Counted from the first letter of the stretch, positions 10,707 through 22,830 are shown. The stretch: DNA of 64,000 nucleotides from Symbiodinium natans (GCA_905221605.1 CAJNDS010002733.1:235609-299608); one strand, 5' to 3'. The notes: generated from the letters alone by a model not told the origin. Program-made: numbers and translations.

Positions 10707-11643
10707 CCCCGGACAGGCCCCCACAAGCCCTCTGCATGTCAGGGACTCCAGCAGCTCCAGCTCCAGCAGCTCAGGTGCCTTTTCGAATATGGGGTTTAGG
10801 GTTTAGGGTTTGGGGTTTAGGGTTTGGGGTTGGGGGTTTGGGGTTTAGGGTTTAGAGTTTGAAGCTCCCTCAAGTACCTTGTACCGTGAGCTGATCCAGC
10901 TGCCGCCCAGGCAGCAACGGTCGCAAAGCCAAGGCGTGGAGCCAATTTAGGGTTTAGGGGCTTGGGGTTTAGGGTTTAGGGTTTAGGGTTTGGGGTTTCG
11001 GGAAGGTGTTTCGCTGATGGTTCACAGCTTGCCGGGGGTTTAGGGTGTAGGATCTGGGTTTTGGGATCTAGGTTTTAGGATTTAGGTTTGTAGGGTTCAG
11101 GATTTGGGTTTTAGGGTTAGGTGTTAGGGTTTAGGGTTTAGGAGTTGGGTTTTAGGCTTAGGTTTTAGGGTTTAGGGGTTTAAGGCTCAGGGTTGTGTCG
11201 TGCGTCGCAGAGCCTGCACCAGCTACAATATAGTTTCGAGCATTGTTACAGCCCTCAACCCGTTTTAGCCCACGTTCATGTCGGGCGGATGCAGTGACAC
11301 GAAAATTTGTTCCTTGGCTTGGGGCCGCGCTTTGACTACAGTAATCACGACGATGCGACAGGGTTTCTTGCGCGTGCGTTTTGGGTTATTCATCTTAGAC
11401 CAGGTTGTTCAGAGAGTTGGCAGGGTGTATTATGCCAGGTCACTTGGCTGTACCATGATCCGATGTCGGACAGTCGGAAGCAGCTGATTCGCAAACCAAA
11501 ACCCCAAACCCTAAACCTTAAACCCTAAACCCCATTCTGTTTGGAGCCTCATCGTGCCAGGCGGAGCAGGGTAATGGGCGTTTGTGCTCTTCCAGGGTTG
11601 ACAAGTTGTGGGTCTGGTGTGGGTTTAGGGTTAGGGTTTAGGG

Positions 11644-11779
11644 TTGGTTCAGGGTTCAGGGTTCAGGGTTCAGGGTTCAGGGTTCAGGGTTCAGGGTTCA
11701 GGGTTCAGGGTTCAGGGTTTAGGGTTTAAAGGGTTTAGGGTTTTGGGTTTTGGGTTTTGGGTTTTGGGTTTTGGGTTTA
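11644..11779 (+). repeat. TTCAGGG block followed by TTTTGGG block
   Basis: About ten consecutive TTCAGGG units, a few TTTAGGG, then about six TTTTGGG units: two locally homogenised telomere-word variants side by side. Confidence 0.95.
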
Positions 11780-12909
11780 GGGCTCCCCTCAACATTTACT
11801 TCGAAAATACCACCCCCATATACTCCAGCATAAGTATACCAGGGGAGTTTTAGTGTTGGGGGGTAGGGTGGGTTTAATATCAGGGTTGGGGGTTTGCGGG
11901 TTGCCTTGCGCTGGCGAGTATCTTTGGGCAACAAAGTGGTTCTCGCGAAGCAAGAGCTCGTCGCCAGCTTCTCCCCTTCGTAGCAGAACTGCCCCAGAGG
12001 GTCCATTTGTAGTACCACTATTGAACTTCCAAAAACCCTAGTTAGCATCATTTTTTGGGTACCTACTTCCAGGTGCAAGACCCTTAGGCTTCCTCCCGAT
12101 TCGTTGTGGGTGTTAGGTGGTATAGCTGGGCATGTTGCGGCTCATTGCCTAGCAGGCCAAGAAAGCGGTTGGGGGAGTTGATGAACTCGCGCCGATCTCA
12201 GAATGCTGTGCCCTCATGTATCACGGGTCCGCTGCCCAAAGCGTGAGCAGCCCCTGAGCCTCGCTCCCAAACCCTACGTGCAGCGCACATGTATTGTCAA
12301 AAGCCTCAACCGATGATAGACGCAATTAGTCAAACACAGCACCCTGAATAAGCTTAAACGCTGAACCCGAACTTTCAACCCTGAACCCTGAACCCAATCT
12401 TCACATTGACATGATGCTCCTTTTTGAGAATTGGCTCCGTATGCTCGATCTTCAAATTCAAGGGGCTCTCCGGGATTGCGGGATTGAGGACTTGCAGGGT
12501 TTAGGGTTTAGGGTTTAGGGTTTAGGGTTTAGGGTTTAGGGTTTAATGGGTGAAGGGTTCAGGGTTTGGGGGTTAATGGGTGGCCAGAGTGCCCAGTGGT
12601 GCCCAGTGGTAGGGTGCCCAGAACCGAGAAGCCCCTAACGTGTCGATCCAATTTCTGAGCATTCAAGACTTACAGAGCATGTTGAGCTGCCGTGAGAACT
12701 CCTTTGTCACTTTGTACTTTCCGGTTACTAGGGAATCCAAGTGCCGTGGCTTCAATACTGCAAAGCCTAAACCCTACACGCTACACCCTAAACCCTACAC
12801 CCTAAACCCCAAACCTCTCCATCAAAGCAGCTCAGACCCCCTTAAGAAAGTTTGCATGCCCAGTTCAGCACCTGAAAACGCCAGATGATGAAGCCGGAAA
12901 AAAACCCAG

Positions 12910-13016
12910 AGGGTCCATTTGTAGTACTATTCTGGAATTAGGCATCCAAAAAAAACTCTGTTTAGTATGGTTTTGGGGGGCCTAATTCCATAATAGTACT
13001 GCAAAATGGCACCCCT
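12910..13016. mobile_element. Inverted-repeat element with long arms
   Basis: Left arm starts GGGTCCATTTGTAGTACTAT and continues TCTGGAATTAGGC; right arm starts GCCTAATTCCATAATAGTAC and continues TGCAAAATGGCACCC. The arms are about 33 bp with few mismatches and the spacer is about 40 bp. A related left end (GTCCATTTGTAGTACCACTA) lies at about 12,000. No coding capacity; the structure could fold into a hairpin. Confidence 0.75.
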
Positions 13017-13186
13017 GGGAAAGTTCTGACCTTCCCCTGCAACCGCAACCTTTTGAAAAGCCCCCACAGACAGCACTGCTGCAACTCTTAACGAGGGCCG
13101 TTAACACGGCTAATCTTCAACCCTGAGTCCTAGGGCCCCTGAAGGTTCCCCAACTCTGCACCCCCCAAACCCCCATCCGTAACTAT

Positions 13187-13303
13187 GTGCTTAAGAACCG
13201 CCCCCCCCCCCCCCATTAAAAAAACAATAAGACATCCTCCTTGATATTATGGCTGGAATATGGGGTTGTCATCTTTCACTTTTTGCGGGCTTCTTAAGCA
13301 CAT
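13187..13303. mobile_element. CTTAAG-family inverted-repeat element, copy 2
   Basis: Arms GTGCTTAAGAACCGC and GCGGGCTTCTTAAGCAC enclose a poly-C run and about 85 bp of AT-richer sequence. Same family as copies at 2391, 46,812 and 47,594. Confidence 0.7.
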
Positions 13304-13951
13304 GGTAGATAAGCTATCGCTCGGCAGGTCAACTATGTGATGAGCAAGACCAACAACCCGACGAAGATCGAGACGTGCCTCCGTCGGAAGTTTCAGGATG
13401 TGTCTCACTCCCATCATGCGGGTGGCCATTGCCAGCTTTCTGGTGCCATGGCGCCGGTAGACAGCATGTCAACCCTACACCCTAAATTCAAGCGAGTGTG
13501 TGTGTGTGTGTGCGTACGCCAGTGTACATCTTGATTGCCAATTCGAAGTGTTACGGTTCCAGCGTTTAGGGTGTTCAGGATTTAGAGTTTAGGGTTGTAG
13601 GGTTCTGGTGCAGGGTAGGTTGGTGTTCTTAGCTTTCCCAAACTGTTGTTCCTTTCGGTGTGCTTGGTTCCCAGCGGTGTCATGCGAAGATCCTCGTTGC
13701 AGATGGTCCTATCTTGACCTAAACCCTACACCCTAAACCCTAAACCCAAAACCCCTCTTTGCAACTTGAAGTCCTTCAACAACTGATTTGAGCGATTCAG
13801 TCAATCCTGCACGGTAGGGCGTTTAGGGTTGAGGGTCGAGGGTTGAGGGTTTGTAGGGTTTGTAGGGTTTGTAGGGTTTAAGGTTTAGGGTTCAGGGGGC
13901 GTGCGCTTGAGCGGGTGTTGCGGAAATAGAGGGAGTACACTTGACCAACCC

Positions 13952-14009
13952 ATGGCATGCAGGTACTTCAACAAGCTCTTCGGAAAAGTTGGCCAAGAGG
14001 CTGCCGAAA
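13952..14009 (+). CDS. Exon-like fragment ending at a consensus donor
   Basis: Reads MACRYFNKLFGKVGQEAAE and is followed by GTATGT, a good 5' splice site. Eleven bases downstream begins a GGTCGGAATGA-type element (14,021-14,118) related to intron-like elements at 36,087 and 47,042. This is consistent with an exon followed by an intron derived from that family. Function not recognised. Confidence 0.4.
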
Positions 14010-14020
14010 GTATGTAAAAT

Positions 14021-14118
14021 AGTGGTCGGAATGATTACTAGTGGTATTCCCGTATGGTCCCTATACAATTATACTAATACGACACTTACCGCCCAAGACC
14101 CTATTCTAACGGTTTAGG
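14021..14118 (+). mobile_element. GGGGTCGG..GGTCCCT-family element, copy 1
   Basis: Shares GTGGTCGGAATGATTACTA, GGTATTCCCGTATGGTCCC and TATACTAATACGACACTTAC-type landmarks with copies at 19,752, 22,311, 36,087, 47,042 (same orientation) and 32,606 and 39,122 (reverse). The right terminal repeat is not clear in this copy. Confidence 0.6.
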
Positions 14119-15435
14119 GTTTAGGGTTTTAAGGCCCCTAGAGTACAGCTCCCGAAACCCCAATCTCGAAACTGCCCAGATGAGACTTCTAAAGCGCCTG
14201 GGACCCTGGAGCCTTAAACAAACCCTAAACTCAGGCTTTAGGGTTTAGGGTTCAGGATTTAAATTCCGAAAAACCCTCAACCTTCCTGTCCTCTGAAGCC
14301 CCCTTAACCCTAAACCTTACAGCCCTAAACCCTAAACCCTGCAGCCCCAAGCATCCCTAAACATCCCTAAATGTTTATCGCAAAATCCTAAACCCTGCAG
14401 CCCTAAACCCGGTCTCATGCCGTGAAATCCAAACTGGGAACCCAACAACGGCAATCCCGAAGTTGTAGGAGCCTCTGAACTGCCTTTTAGGGTTTAGGGT
14501 TTAGGGTTTAGGGTGAGAAGGTTCATGGGTACTTCTAAGTGGGGCTACAAGTGCCCTAAATCGGGCTACAGTTACCCTACTTATAACCTCACTTACAAGT
14601 ACCCATGAATCTCCAAGCAGCCCTACACCCTACAACCGTAAACCCTAAGCCTAAACCCCCTGGGGTCCTGATCCGGCTCCGCAGCACTTTCAGGTTTGGG
14701 GGGGGGGGCTTTTTTAGAGGCTCGGGGGTGCCGTGTTTCCTGGCTTCAGTTGCATGAAGCCTTGAACCCTGAACCCCAAACCCAAACCTCAAACCCTAAA
14801 CCCCAAATCCCAAACCTGGGTGTTTCGGAGGTTTGGTGCTCCGGGCTCCGGGATTTGCTTCCCAGTTTTTCTTCTGGGGGGGGGGGGGGGCTCGTTGCTA
14901 TCCATGCGCCGCTCCTTAGACCTTCATAGGAGTCCTCAGAGCCTCCCAAACCGGGTCTAGGGTTTAGGGGTTATGGTTTAGTTTAGGGTTTAGGGATAAA
15001 TGCCGTTCGCCGCCCAAGCTGCAAACAGAACTACTTCAAGTTCTCTAATAAAGTGATGGCCTCTTCCTAGGTCCCCCTGGGCGCCACAGTGTCGCAGAGA
15101 CCCTAAGGCAAGTTTAGACATCTGGCCATAGCTTGGTCATAGTTGGGTAACATTTTGCATTTTTCAGGGTACTTAAAACCCAATACGGAATACACACTTA
15201 AATTTCTAATTTATTATCCCAACCATGAACTAGATATGGGGGTTTCCGAGATTAGGGGTACCTTGGGTCCTTATAAATAAGTGAATCCTTCTGTTTGGGG
15301 GTCTTTTTTTGGGGGGTCCCTCGGTTTTCCCCCATGTGGAGCCGCGGTGATTTTTGCTGATGAGCCACATACCCTTGGTTTAAAATTTGGGGTTTAGGGT
15401 TCAAAGTTTAAAGTTCAGGGTGTACGGTTTCGGGT

Positions 15436-15543
15436 GAAACCGCACAAGCCCCTGAGATCAGCGTCATCGGCCGTGCTCTGACCCAAGAAGAGACCACCGA
15501 GGCTTCAGTGGACGAGGGCTTGAGGGGCCTCATGGGCCTTTAG
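15436..15543 (+). CDS. Exon-like fragment (ISVIGRALTQEETTEASVDE)
   Basis: A 35-codon open stretch ending in TAG reads ETAQAPEISVIGRALTQEE, then TTEASVDEGLRGLMGL. Acidic and natural-looking; no family recognised. Lies between degenerate telomere-like words and non-repetitive DNA. Confidence 0.33.
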   Translation, partial: ETAQAPEISVIGRALTQEETTEASVDEGLRGLMGL

Positions 15544-16224
15544 ATTTTGTGATTTGCAGGTAGGCTGTTGGGATATTCGATCTTTTCCCTTATTGGCTTT
15601 TATAGGATCATAAACCCTAAACCCTAAACCCAGGAATTTCTTCAGAGGGTTTTAGGAGGCCAGGGTGTGGGGTTTAGGCCTTAGGGTCGAGGAGGTGAAG
15701 CGGTCGCAGGGCGTGGGGCCTAATAGGGTTTAGGGTTTAGGGTTCGCCAAACCTCTCTAAAACGCATGACACAGCTTTATGACACCGTCGTTCCCTCGCC
15801 GAACGCAGCAATGGACCCCTGTATCCTGTGGTAGTCGTACGCATACCCCAAAGACCGACCCCAACCACCACCGTTTTCTTTTTTTTTTGTGGGGGGGAGG
15901 GGGGGTTCTTTAAGGTATGGTCCCTGTTTATGTATTGTAATGAAACCCCCTAGTTTTTCGGGTGGTCCTATCAGAGGTCCTATCACAATACGAAGTTCTC
16001 TATTCAGGATTAAGTGTACTTAAAAAGGACCATAATGGCTAAAGCTCGTGGTAAAGTAAGCTGTTTCTTGTGCCTCATGAACTAAGCCGTCAATGCCAGA
16101 AACCCCATAGGCCCTACTTTCAATCCTATAAACCTAAAGCCTCTGAACCATCTAAATCCTCGAAACCCTCTGGAAACCCTTTAAAGACCCGACAAAAACC
16201 CTCTAAACCCTGAACCCCCAGCCC

Positions 16225-16454
16225 CCTAAACCCTAAACCCTAAACCCTAAACCCTAAACCCTAAAACCCTAAACCCTAAACCCTAAACCCTAAACCCTAA
16301 ACCCTAAACCCTAAACCCTAAACCCTAAACCCTAAACCCTAAACCCTAAACCCTAAACCCTAAACCCTAAACCCTAACCTAAACCCTAAACCCTAAACCC
16401 TAAACCCTAAACCCTAAACCCTAAACCCTAAACCCTAAACCCTAAACCCTAAAC
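16225..16454 (-). repeat. Long CCCTAAA tract (about 230 bp)
   Basis: About thirty-two units with one slip to CCTAAA at about 16,378 and one CCCTAAAA. It is followed 80 bp later by an opposite-orientation TTTAGGG tract (16,537-16,680). Confidence 0.97.
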
Positions 16455-16536
16455 CTCAAAGCCTTCGGCTCCAGGCGTGGTTGAGGTGCACACGGCAGGC
16501 CGAGTCTGCTCAGTGGCGGCCTTGGGCAACTCGAGA

Positions 16537-16680
16537 GTGGGGTTTAGGGTTTAGGGTTTAGGGTTTAGGGTTTAGGGTTTAGGGTTACAGTTTAGGGTTT
16601 AGGGTTTAGGGTTTAGGGTTTACGGTTTAGGGTTTAGGGTTTACTGTTTAGGGTTTAGGGTTTAGGGTTTAGGGTTTAGT
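16537..16680 (+). repeat. TTTAGGG tract
   Basis: About twenty units with occasional TTTACAG/TTTACGG variants. Confidence 0.96.
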
Positions 16681-17086
16681 ATCGGGCTTGGGTGGGACTG
16701 AATCGGGGTTTTTGTAACTTCTAGGATCTTGTGGTGCTTATGGCGGTTTATAGGGTTCATAGTGTGTATTGCTTGTAGGGGAGGTTGTTTCTGCTTGGGA
16801 TGCGTCCGCTTCAGCATCTTAGTAGCCGAGTAGGGGACGCTTCCCAACTCTGAGGTGTTACCCTAAGCCCTAAACCCTAAAACCCTACACCCTAAACCCT
16901 AAACTCTAAACCCTAATCCGAGCACCTGTTTAATTGGGGGGGGGGGGTAAGGAAGGCAGGGCTACGCAACAATTGGACCATGGCCCTGCATTGATTCTCT
17001 ATTAAAGACAATAGGCTACAGATCCCTGAGGTGCTGTAGCTTCGCATCTCCGCAAGCAAAACAAGAAGCCTGCTGACAGATTTTTG

Positions 17087-17234
17087 GACCCCCCCGAAAA
17101 ATGTTTCTTTAAATGTGGGGGGTTATCCCCATACGAAATCCACCCTAATGGAAAGTAGTCTTCCGGCGGGCTTCCGGACGAAAAACATTTCTTTAAATGT
17201 GGGGGTATTGATTAAACAGCTGCTCGGATTAAAC
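17087..17234 (+). mobile_element. TGGAAAGTAGTC-family element, copy 1
   Basis: Contains a direct repeat of ATTTCTTTAAATGTGGGG (about 17,104 and 17,187) around TAATGGAAAGTAGTCTTCC and ends with CTGCTCGGATTAAAC. A related copy with TAATGGAAAGTAGTCCTCC and ATCCTCGGATTAAGG lies at 20,385-20,556, where the middle has acquired CCCTAAA units. Confidence 0.6.
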
Positions 17235-17346
17235 CCTAAACCCTAAACCCTGAACCCTAGCGGGTTGTTCCTGTACATCATGAGAAGTAGGTGTAAGGAT
17301 CGTCGGGTTTAGGGTTTAGTTGGGTGTGTGTGTGTGTGTAGGGTGG

Positions 17347-17422
17347 GGATGTTCCCCCTTACTCACAGTCCTTTCTAGGGGTTAGTACCCCCCCCATCAT
17401 GATCTATAAGGGAGAACATTCC
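17347..17422. mobile_element. GGATGTTCCCCCTTA-family inverted-repeat element, copy 1
   Basis: Left arm GGATGTTCCCCCTTACT, right arm TATAAGGGAGAACATTCC, with internal CAGTCCTTTCTAGGGG. Copies at 30,274-30,365, 38,458-38,672 and 48,065-48,119; a lone right end (AAGGGGGAACATCCC) at about 44,405. Confidence 0.7.
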
Positions 17423-18425
17423 AAGGCGTAGGCTTGTAGAGTGTTTCTTTAATACGGCGTCTTAGATGTTGGGCTTTGAATCATTGAAGGATTGTAGGTT
17501 CAGGGTTTGGCGGTCTAGGGTTTTAGGGTTTCGGGTTCGTTTTTGTGTTCGAGGGTGTGACGACCCCAGGATACTGAGAGGCTAAGCCTTTCTCTGAAAG
17601 CGAGGTCAAGATCCCCCCGCATAAGTGGCGCCTAGGAGGTTTGTTGGATGTTATCACATGTGCCTCAAACCCTGAACCCTCAACCCTGAATAATTGGTCG
17701 CAGGTTCCGAGTCGGTGAGTAGGTGTGGTCTCGGGGTTCCCTTGCAACCTGTGCAAGGTGCCCCAGGTCTCTCTCGGCACAAATTTTCCCCAACCTCAGG
17801 ACCCGAAACCCTGAACCCGAAACCCCAAACCCTAAACTCCAAACCCTAAACCCTAAACGCTCAGCCCCAAGCAAACGAGCAAGTGTAGCTCTTAAGCCCA
17901 GAGCTTCCTGTCCGCAGGGAGTCGAAGAAGAGGTCGAGGCCGGTCAACTGCTCTAAACCCCAAACCCGGAAACAGTGAACCCTGAATGTCGGCCCGGTCT
18001 CCCTGTGGGTTGTGCACTTGGGTTTGGGTTTTGGGTTTATAGGGTTTAGGGTGAAACTGTTCATTAACTCCTTAGAGAGTATGATTTGGGGCTGCATGAG
18101 CACCCAGAAGAAACCGCCACTAGCTGCAAGGTTTGGGTCCCTTTTGATGCCTTTGGTGTCCCGAGAATCACGAACACAGCATGTTGAGGGTAGGGTTTAG
18201 GGTTTAGGGCTTCGGGTTTAGGGTTTCGGGTTAAGGGTTTAGGGTGGTTCCTTCCTTTTGAGATATGCTCAGAATGCACCTGAGTAATTACAGAAGTCCC
18301 ACGTATTGCGACACTAGCAAGCCTTGGGTTTGCTTAAAGGCGCTGAATGCTTGAGGTCACGTGCTCTTTGTTGTTACTGTTAGTGCCCTAAACCCTACAA
18401 ACCCTTAAACCCGAAGGGTCGCCCG

Positions 18426-18568
18426 ATGAGAGAGAGAGAGAGAATAAAAAAAGCCAGAGAAACAGAGAGAGAGAGAGAGACAGAGAGAGAGAGAGAGAAA
18501 CACAAAGCAAAACAAATCAAGAGAGAGAGAGAGAGCGAGAAAGAGATAGATAGAGAGAGAGAGAGAGC
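18426..18568 (+). repeat. (AG)n microsatellite
   Basis: GAGA-rich tract interrupted by AAACACAAAGCAAAACAAATC. Long charged frames across it (Arg/Glu or Ser/Leu) are repeat artefacts. Confidence 0.95.
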
Positions 18569-18909
18569 CCTGAGTCCCTCAACTACCGGAAGCCCTAAAC
18601 TCCAAACCCCAAACCCCAAACCCCAAACCCCAAACCCTAAACCCTAAACCCTAAACCCTACACCTCCGGACTCCGAACCCTACGCCGCAGGCCATTGGCT
18701 CCCAGACCTGGGTTCTGGGTTCACCTAAGGGTTTAGGGTTTCGGGTTTAGGGTTTAGGGTTTCGGGTTTAGGGTTTAGGGTTTAGGGTTTAGGGTTTCGG
18801 GTTTCGGGTTTAGGCCCTGTAGGCTGTAGGGCAGCGGTGCCCTTGCTCGACCCATGTCCCGGAACCCAGACACACAGCAGAGCACAAACCGCATCACGGA
18901 TCACTCGAG

Positions 18910-19170
18910 ACCCTAAACCCTAAACCCTAAACCCTAAACCCTAAACCCTAAACCCTAAACCCTAAACCCTAAACCCTAAACCCTAAACCGGTCACCAAGG
19001 GTATCTTCAAGCCCGTGTCCACTGATTTCGCACCTCAGGCTTATCAACCTAAACCCTAAACCCTAAACCCTAAACCCTAAACCCTAAACCCTAAACCCTA
19101 AACCTTAAACCCTAAACCCTAAACCCTAAACCCTAAACCCTAAACCCTAAAACCGAAACCCTAAACCCTA
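18910..19170 (-). repeat. Two CCCTAAA tracts
   Basis: About eleven units at 18,910-18,988 and about seventeen at 19,048-19,170, separated by 60 bp of non-repetitive DNA. Confidence 0.95.
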
Positions 19171-19319
19171 GACACAGCTTAGGCATGGTCACCACCTCCC
19201 CGAAACCCCGGAGTCCTAAATCCCGGAACACGAACCCCTCAGCCCGACACCTGAACCCTAAACCCTGAACCCTAAACTTCCCTAAACTTCCCTAATCCCT
19301 AAACCCTCACACCCTAAAC

Positions 19320-19460
19320 CCTCACACCCTAAGACCCTCACGCCCTAAAACCCTAAAACCCTAAGACACTAAGACCCTAAAACCCTAAAACCCTAAAACC
19401 CTAAGACCTTAAAACCCTAAAACCCTAAAACCCTAAAACCCTAAAACCCTAAACCTAAAT
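19320..19460 (-). repeat. CCCTAAAA octamer block
   Basis: About twelve mostly 8-bp units (CCCTAAAA, with CCCTAAGA variants), unlike the heptamer used nearby. Confidence 0.92.
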
Positions 19461-19751
19461 CCCGAAACTCGAAGCCCGAAACTACGGCAGCCGAGCCGCA
19501 CCGCTCCCCGCCCCTGCCTCGCGGAATGGATCCTCACATGGAGCCGCCCCTCGTCGGCACCACCTTTGCTGGGTTTAGGGTTTAGTGTTTAGGGTTTAGG
19601 GTCTAGGGTTTAGGGTTTAGGGTTTAGGGTTCCTCAATGGGTTTCCGACATTAGGGGTACTTTATTGGGCTCCTTACTTTTGCAGGAATCCCACTATTTG
19701 GGCGTAAACCTCCATACTATTATGGATTAGTGTGGGGTTTATTTAAAGTGT

Positions 19752-19851
19752 AGGGGTCGGAGAAATTGCTAATGGTATTCCCTTGTGGTCCCTGTACAAC
19801 TAGACTATAATACCACCCCAAAACCTCATTGCATTTATTGCGGCCCCTATA
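19752..19851 (+). mobile_element. GGGGTCGG..GGTCCCT-family element, copy 2
   Basis: Left end TAGGGGTCGGAGAAATTGC, right end GCGGCCCCTATAG: the terminal TAGGGGTCG/CGGCCCCTA arms are inverted. Internal GGTATTCCCTTGTGGTCCC matches the intron at 47,042. Confidence 0.75.
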
Positions 19852-20015
19852 GTAGCCTTAAACCCTAAGCCCTATGCCCTAAATGCTAAACCCTAAACCC
19901 TAACCCCTGCTTAAGGCCCCTATATTATCCGAGCTTTGATTAATAGGCCCCCCCCCCCCCCCCGAGAATAATAGCAAGGGGCTGGGCTGGGATTGGGGGG
20001 GGGGGGGGGGGGCAG

Positions 20016-20381
20016 GTGCGCGGAAAGGGGCTGTCCTCTTGTGTCCTTTTCCGCTCCTTTTGCCACGTCATGGTGGGCCCGCCGGGCTTGCCATTATTTG
20101 AGGGGGTTTTGTTAATCCCAAATTCTGGCCTGAATTCCGGCCCCGTAAGGGGTAGGTCAGGCGCGAGTGATTTGAGCAATGATCCTCGATTGAAAGTAGT
20201 AAGGAATCGCAGTTTTCTGCTGCAGTCTCCAATTCCAAAAAAATCCGAGAGCACGTCGTGTCATTACTCAAGCAATTTAAAATCTCTGTCCTTCTCGTCC
20301 TCTCAGGCCGGCGGTCTGTCCATTATTCCTGTAGCCTTCAGCAATTCCAAATTTTTTGGGTCCCCACGTCTTTTGCTTTGA
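20016..20381 (+). other. Unrecognised 121-codon open frame
   Basis: An uninterrupted frame from ATG to TGA begins in a poly-G run. Its middle (NSGLNSGPVRGRSGASDLSN) and serine-rich C-terminal half look moderately protein-like. A minus-strand frame also stays open over most of it, so coding status is undecided. It is flanked by a GGGGTCGG-type element on the left and a TGGAAAGTAGTC-type element on the right, so it may instead be part of a larger element. Confidence 0.2.
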
Positions 20382-20610
20382 ATGTCGGGGGTTTGTGTGT
20401 GCATTTTCGGGCTTTTGGCTCCCGTAATGGAAAGTAGTCCTCCTGGAGGGTTCGGGGCAAAGAATATTTGCTTTAAACCCTAAACCCTCAACCCTAAACC
20501 CTAAACCCTAAACCCTAATTTCGGGGGCTTTATTCATCAGATCCTCGGATTAAGGACTTTGCACCCCCAGCATCCTTGGCCTTGGCCGGCTTTGGTAAAC
20601 GGGATGCGAC

Positions 20611-20690
20611 AGGGTTTAGGGTTTAGGGTTTAGGGTTTAGGGTTTAGGGTTTAGGGTTTAGGGTTTAGGGTTTAGGGTTTAGGGTTTAGG
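20611..20690 (+). repeat. TTTAGGG tract
   Basis: About eleven near-perfect units. Confidence 0.97.
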
Positions 20691-20757
20691 GACAAGGAAC
20701 ATTCAGCGAGCGAAGACACAAAGGCCATGGACATCGAAACGGCGCGATGCGGGATCA
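20691..20757 (+). CDS. Exon-like fragment (DKEHSASEDTKAMDIETARC)
   Basis: A 22-codon stretch directly abutting a TTTAGGG tract reads DKEHSASEDTKAMDIETARC. Short, acidic and natural-looking; no family recognised. Confidence 0.25.
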
Positions 20758-21278
20758 GGGTTAGGGTTTTGGTTTTTGGTTTTTGGGTTTAGGGTTTAGG
20801 GTTTAACTAGGGTTTAGGGGTCTATGCTTCAGGCTTTAGGCTTAAGGGTTTCGGCTTTTGGCTTTAGGGTTTAGGGTTTGGCAGGCGTGTATGCAGCAGG
20901 CATTTTGTAACTTGCAGTGTGTCTTGGGTGAAAGCTCGGGCGTTCTCTTTTGCAATTGGGGCTCACGAAGGTGATCAGCACCGAACGGGCGCTGAGGTCA
21001 CAGCTCCTTAAACCCTAAACCCTAAACCCGAAACGATTCCGGATCCGTCTTGAAAAGACTTGTGGTTCATATACCTTAGTAGGATTATAGTAATATAGGA
21101 AATATGACCCCAATTTTCGGGCTATTCTTGTCCCTAACCCAGGTCGCCGGCAAGGTCCCCTGTGGCCCGTCGAGTTTGCCCCGAGTGCGAGGAATCTCGC
21201 CACGCGGACGCAGTTTCGGGTTTAGGGTTTAGGGTTTAGGGCCAAGCAACTGCTAAGCCTTAGCCTGCACTTGTTCGC

Positions 21279-21395
21279 AACATATGGGGGGTTTACGATG
21301 ATAAGGAACCCCAACTATAGACCCCCCCCCCTAAATAGTAGGACCGCCTTACAAGTAATCAGGACCGAAGATCGTAAACCCCCATGTCTATGCTA
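21279..21395. mobile_element. ATATGGGGGGTTTACGAT inverted-repeat element
   Basis: Left arm ACATATGGGGGGTTTACGAT and right arm ATCGTAAACCCCCATGT are near-perfect reverse complements, 117 bp end to end. The interior has GGAACCCCAACTATAG and a poly-C run. Relatives with TGGGTTTCCGA/GTAAACCTCCAT ends lie at 19,631-19,715, and a larger one at 25,602-25,994. Confidence 0.78.
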
Positions 21396-22310
21396 TAGCC
21401 CTCAAGCCAGGGGTGGGGGTTTCCGAAAATGTGGGCACCCTTTTTGGTTTAGGGTTTTGGGGTTTTAGGGTTTAGGGTCTAGGGTTGTAGGGTTTAGGGT
21501 CTTAGGGTCTAGGGTTTCAGGGTTTTAGGGTTTTAGGGTTTTAGGGTTTTAGGGTTTTAGGGTTTAAACATGTACCTTGAGATTCTATTCTATTTGGGGT
21601 ACCCTTGTTTTGGGAAAAGGGTTTAAGCGATTACCTTGGGATCCCTTAAGGGGATTCTATTCTACAAGGGTATAAGACGGGTAAGCCCCGTTTTCGTAAA
21701 ACAAAAAAACCCTGGTCTGTCACTTTATACCTTAAGCCCTAAACCCTGAACCCCAAACGCCGAAGTTGTGAGTCGGACTTTCTGGCGTCCTAGGCCAAGG
21801 CCTTGTCGGACCTCAAGGTTGCCTTCAAGGTCCAAAGACTAGATCCCTTTATGGGTTAGGGTTTAGGGTTTAGGGTTTAGGGCTTAGGGTTTAGGGTTGA
21901 GGGTTTAGGGTTTAGGGAATGACCAATAGTAGTGTCGGGTACTATTTGGGCCTTTAATCTTTGGGTCCTTTCAAGGGGTCAGTCTGGATAACCGTCAGCG
22001 CCCTAACAACCCTGAGGCCCTTATAGACGTATAGAGCCCTCTGGGTCCCTAGCCCTAAACCCTAAACCCTAAACCCTTAGGACCATGCGAGTCAGCTAAG
22101 GCAGCAAGCTCAAGCGCGCCGTGGTCGTCATCGAGGCCCTCAAGCCTGGCCCTCATTGGGGGGAGCTGCCGGTTACTGTTGGGTTTTGGGTTTAGGGTTT
22201 TTGGGTTTTGGGTTTGGGTTTTGGGTTTGGGTTTTGGGTTTTGGGTTCTGGGTTTTGGGTTTTGGGTTTTGGGTTTTGGGTTTCTGGTTTAGGGTTTAGG
22301 GTTTAGGGCT

Positions 22311-22411
22311 TAGGAATAATGACAAATAGTAGTAGTATTCCCTTATGCTCTCTATATAAATGAACTTTAATAACCCACCCAAAACCCTGTTCTGATTATG
22401 AAGGCCCCCGT
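22311..22411 (+). mobile_element. GGGGTCGG..GGTCCCT-family element, copy 3 (diverged)
   Basis: Shares GTATTCCCTTATGCTCTCTA, TTTAATAACCCACCC and AAAACCCTGTTCTGATTAT-type landmarks with the family; ends are decayed. Confidence 0.5.
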
Positions 22412-22798
22412 GTTCTGGGTTTGGGGGGGTTTCGCGTCTTAGGGTGAGGGAGTAGAACTTAGGGTCCAGGGTTTTCGCCCTGTTCAGGACAGCCTCTTGA
22501 AATTAGGATTTAGGGTTTTAGTTTTGGGTGTTAGGGGGTTGAAGCCTGAGAGGTTGTGATCTGAGGGTTGAGGGGGTTATGGCGCGAGGGTTGTGGTGTG
22601 AAGTGTTGAGGGTTCATGGTTTAAGGTTCAGTCCACCCACGCGGTTTAGGGTTTGGGTTTAGGGTTTAGGGTTTCGGGTTTAGGGTTTAGGGTTTAGGGT
22701 TTAGGTTGTAGGGTTTAGGGTGTAGGGTTTAGGGTTTAGGGTTTAGGGTCCTAGACCCTACATTGATCTGCAGATGTTCTTCTCAACGGCAAAGGGTG

Positions 22799-22799
<1 letters not shown>

Positions 22800-22829
<30 letters not shown>
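22800..22829 (+). repeat. Poly-G run (about 30 G)
   Basis: The longest guanine homopolymer in the window, immediately followed by telomere-like words. Confidence 0.9.

Positions 22830-22830
<1 letters not shown>

Noticed and set aside
18395-18647. Arg/Glu and Ser/Leu frames
   Set aside because: AG microsatellite artefact.
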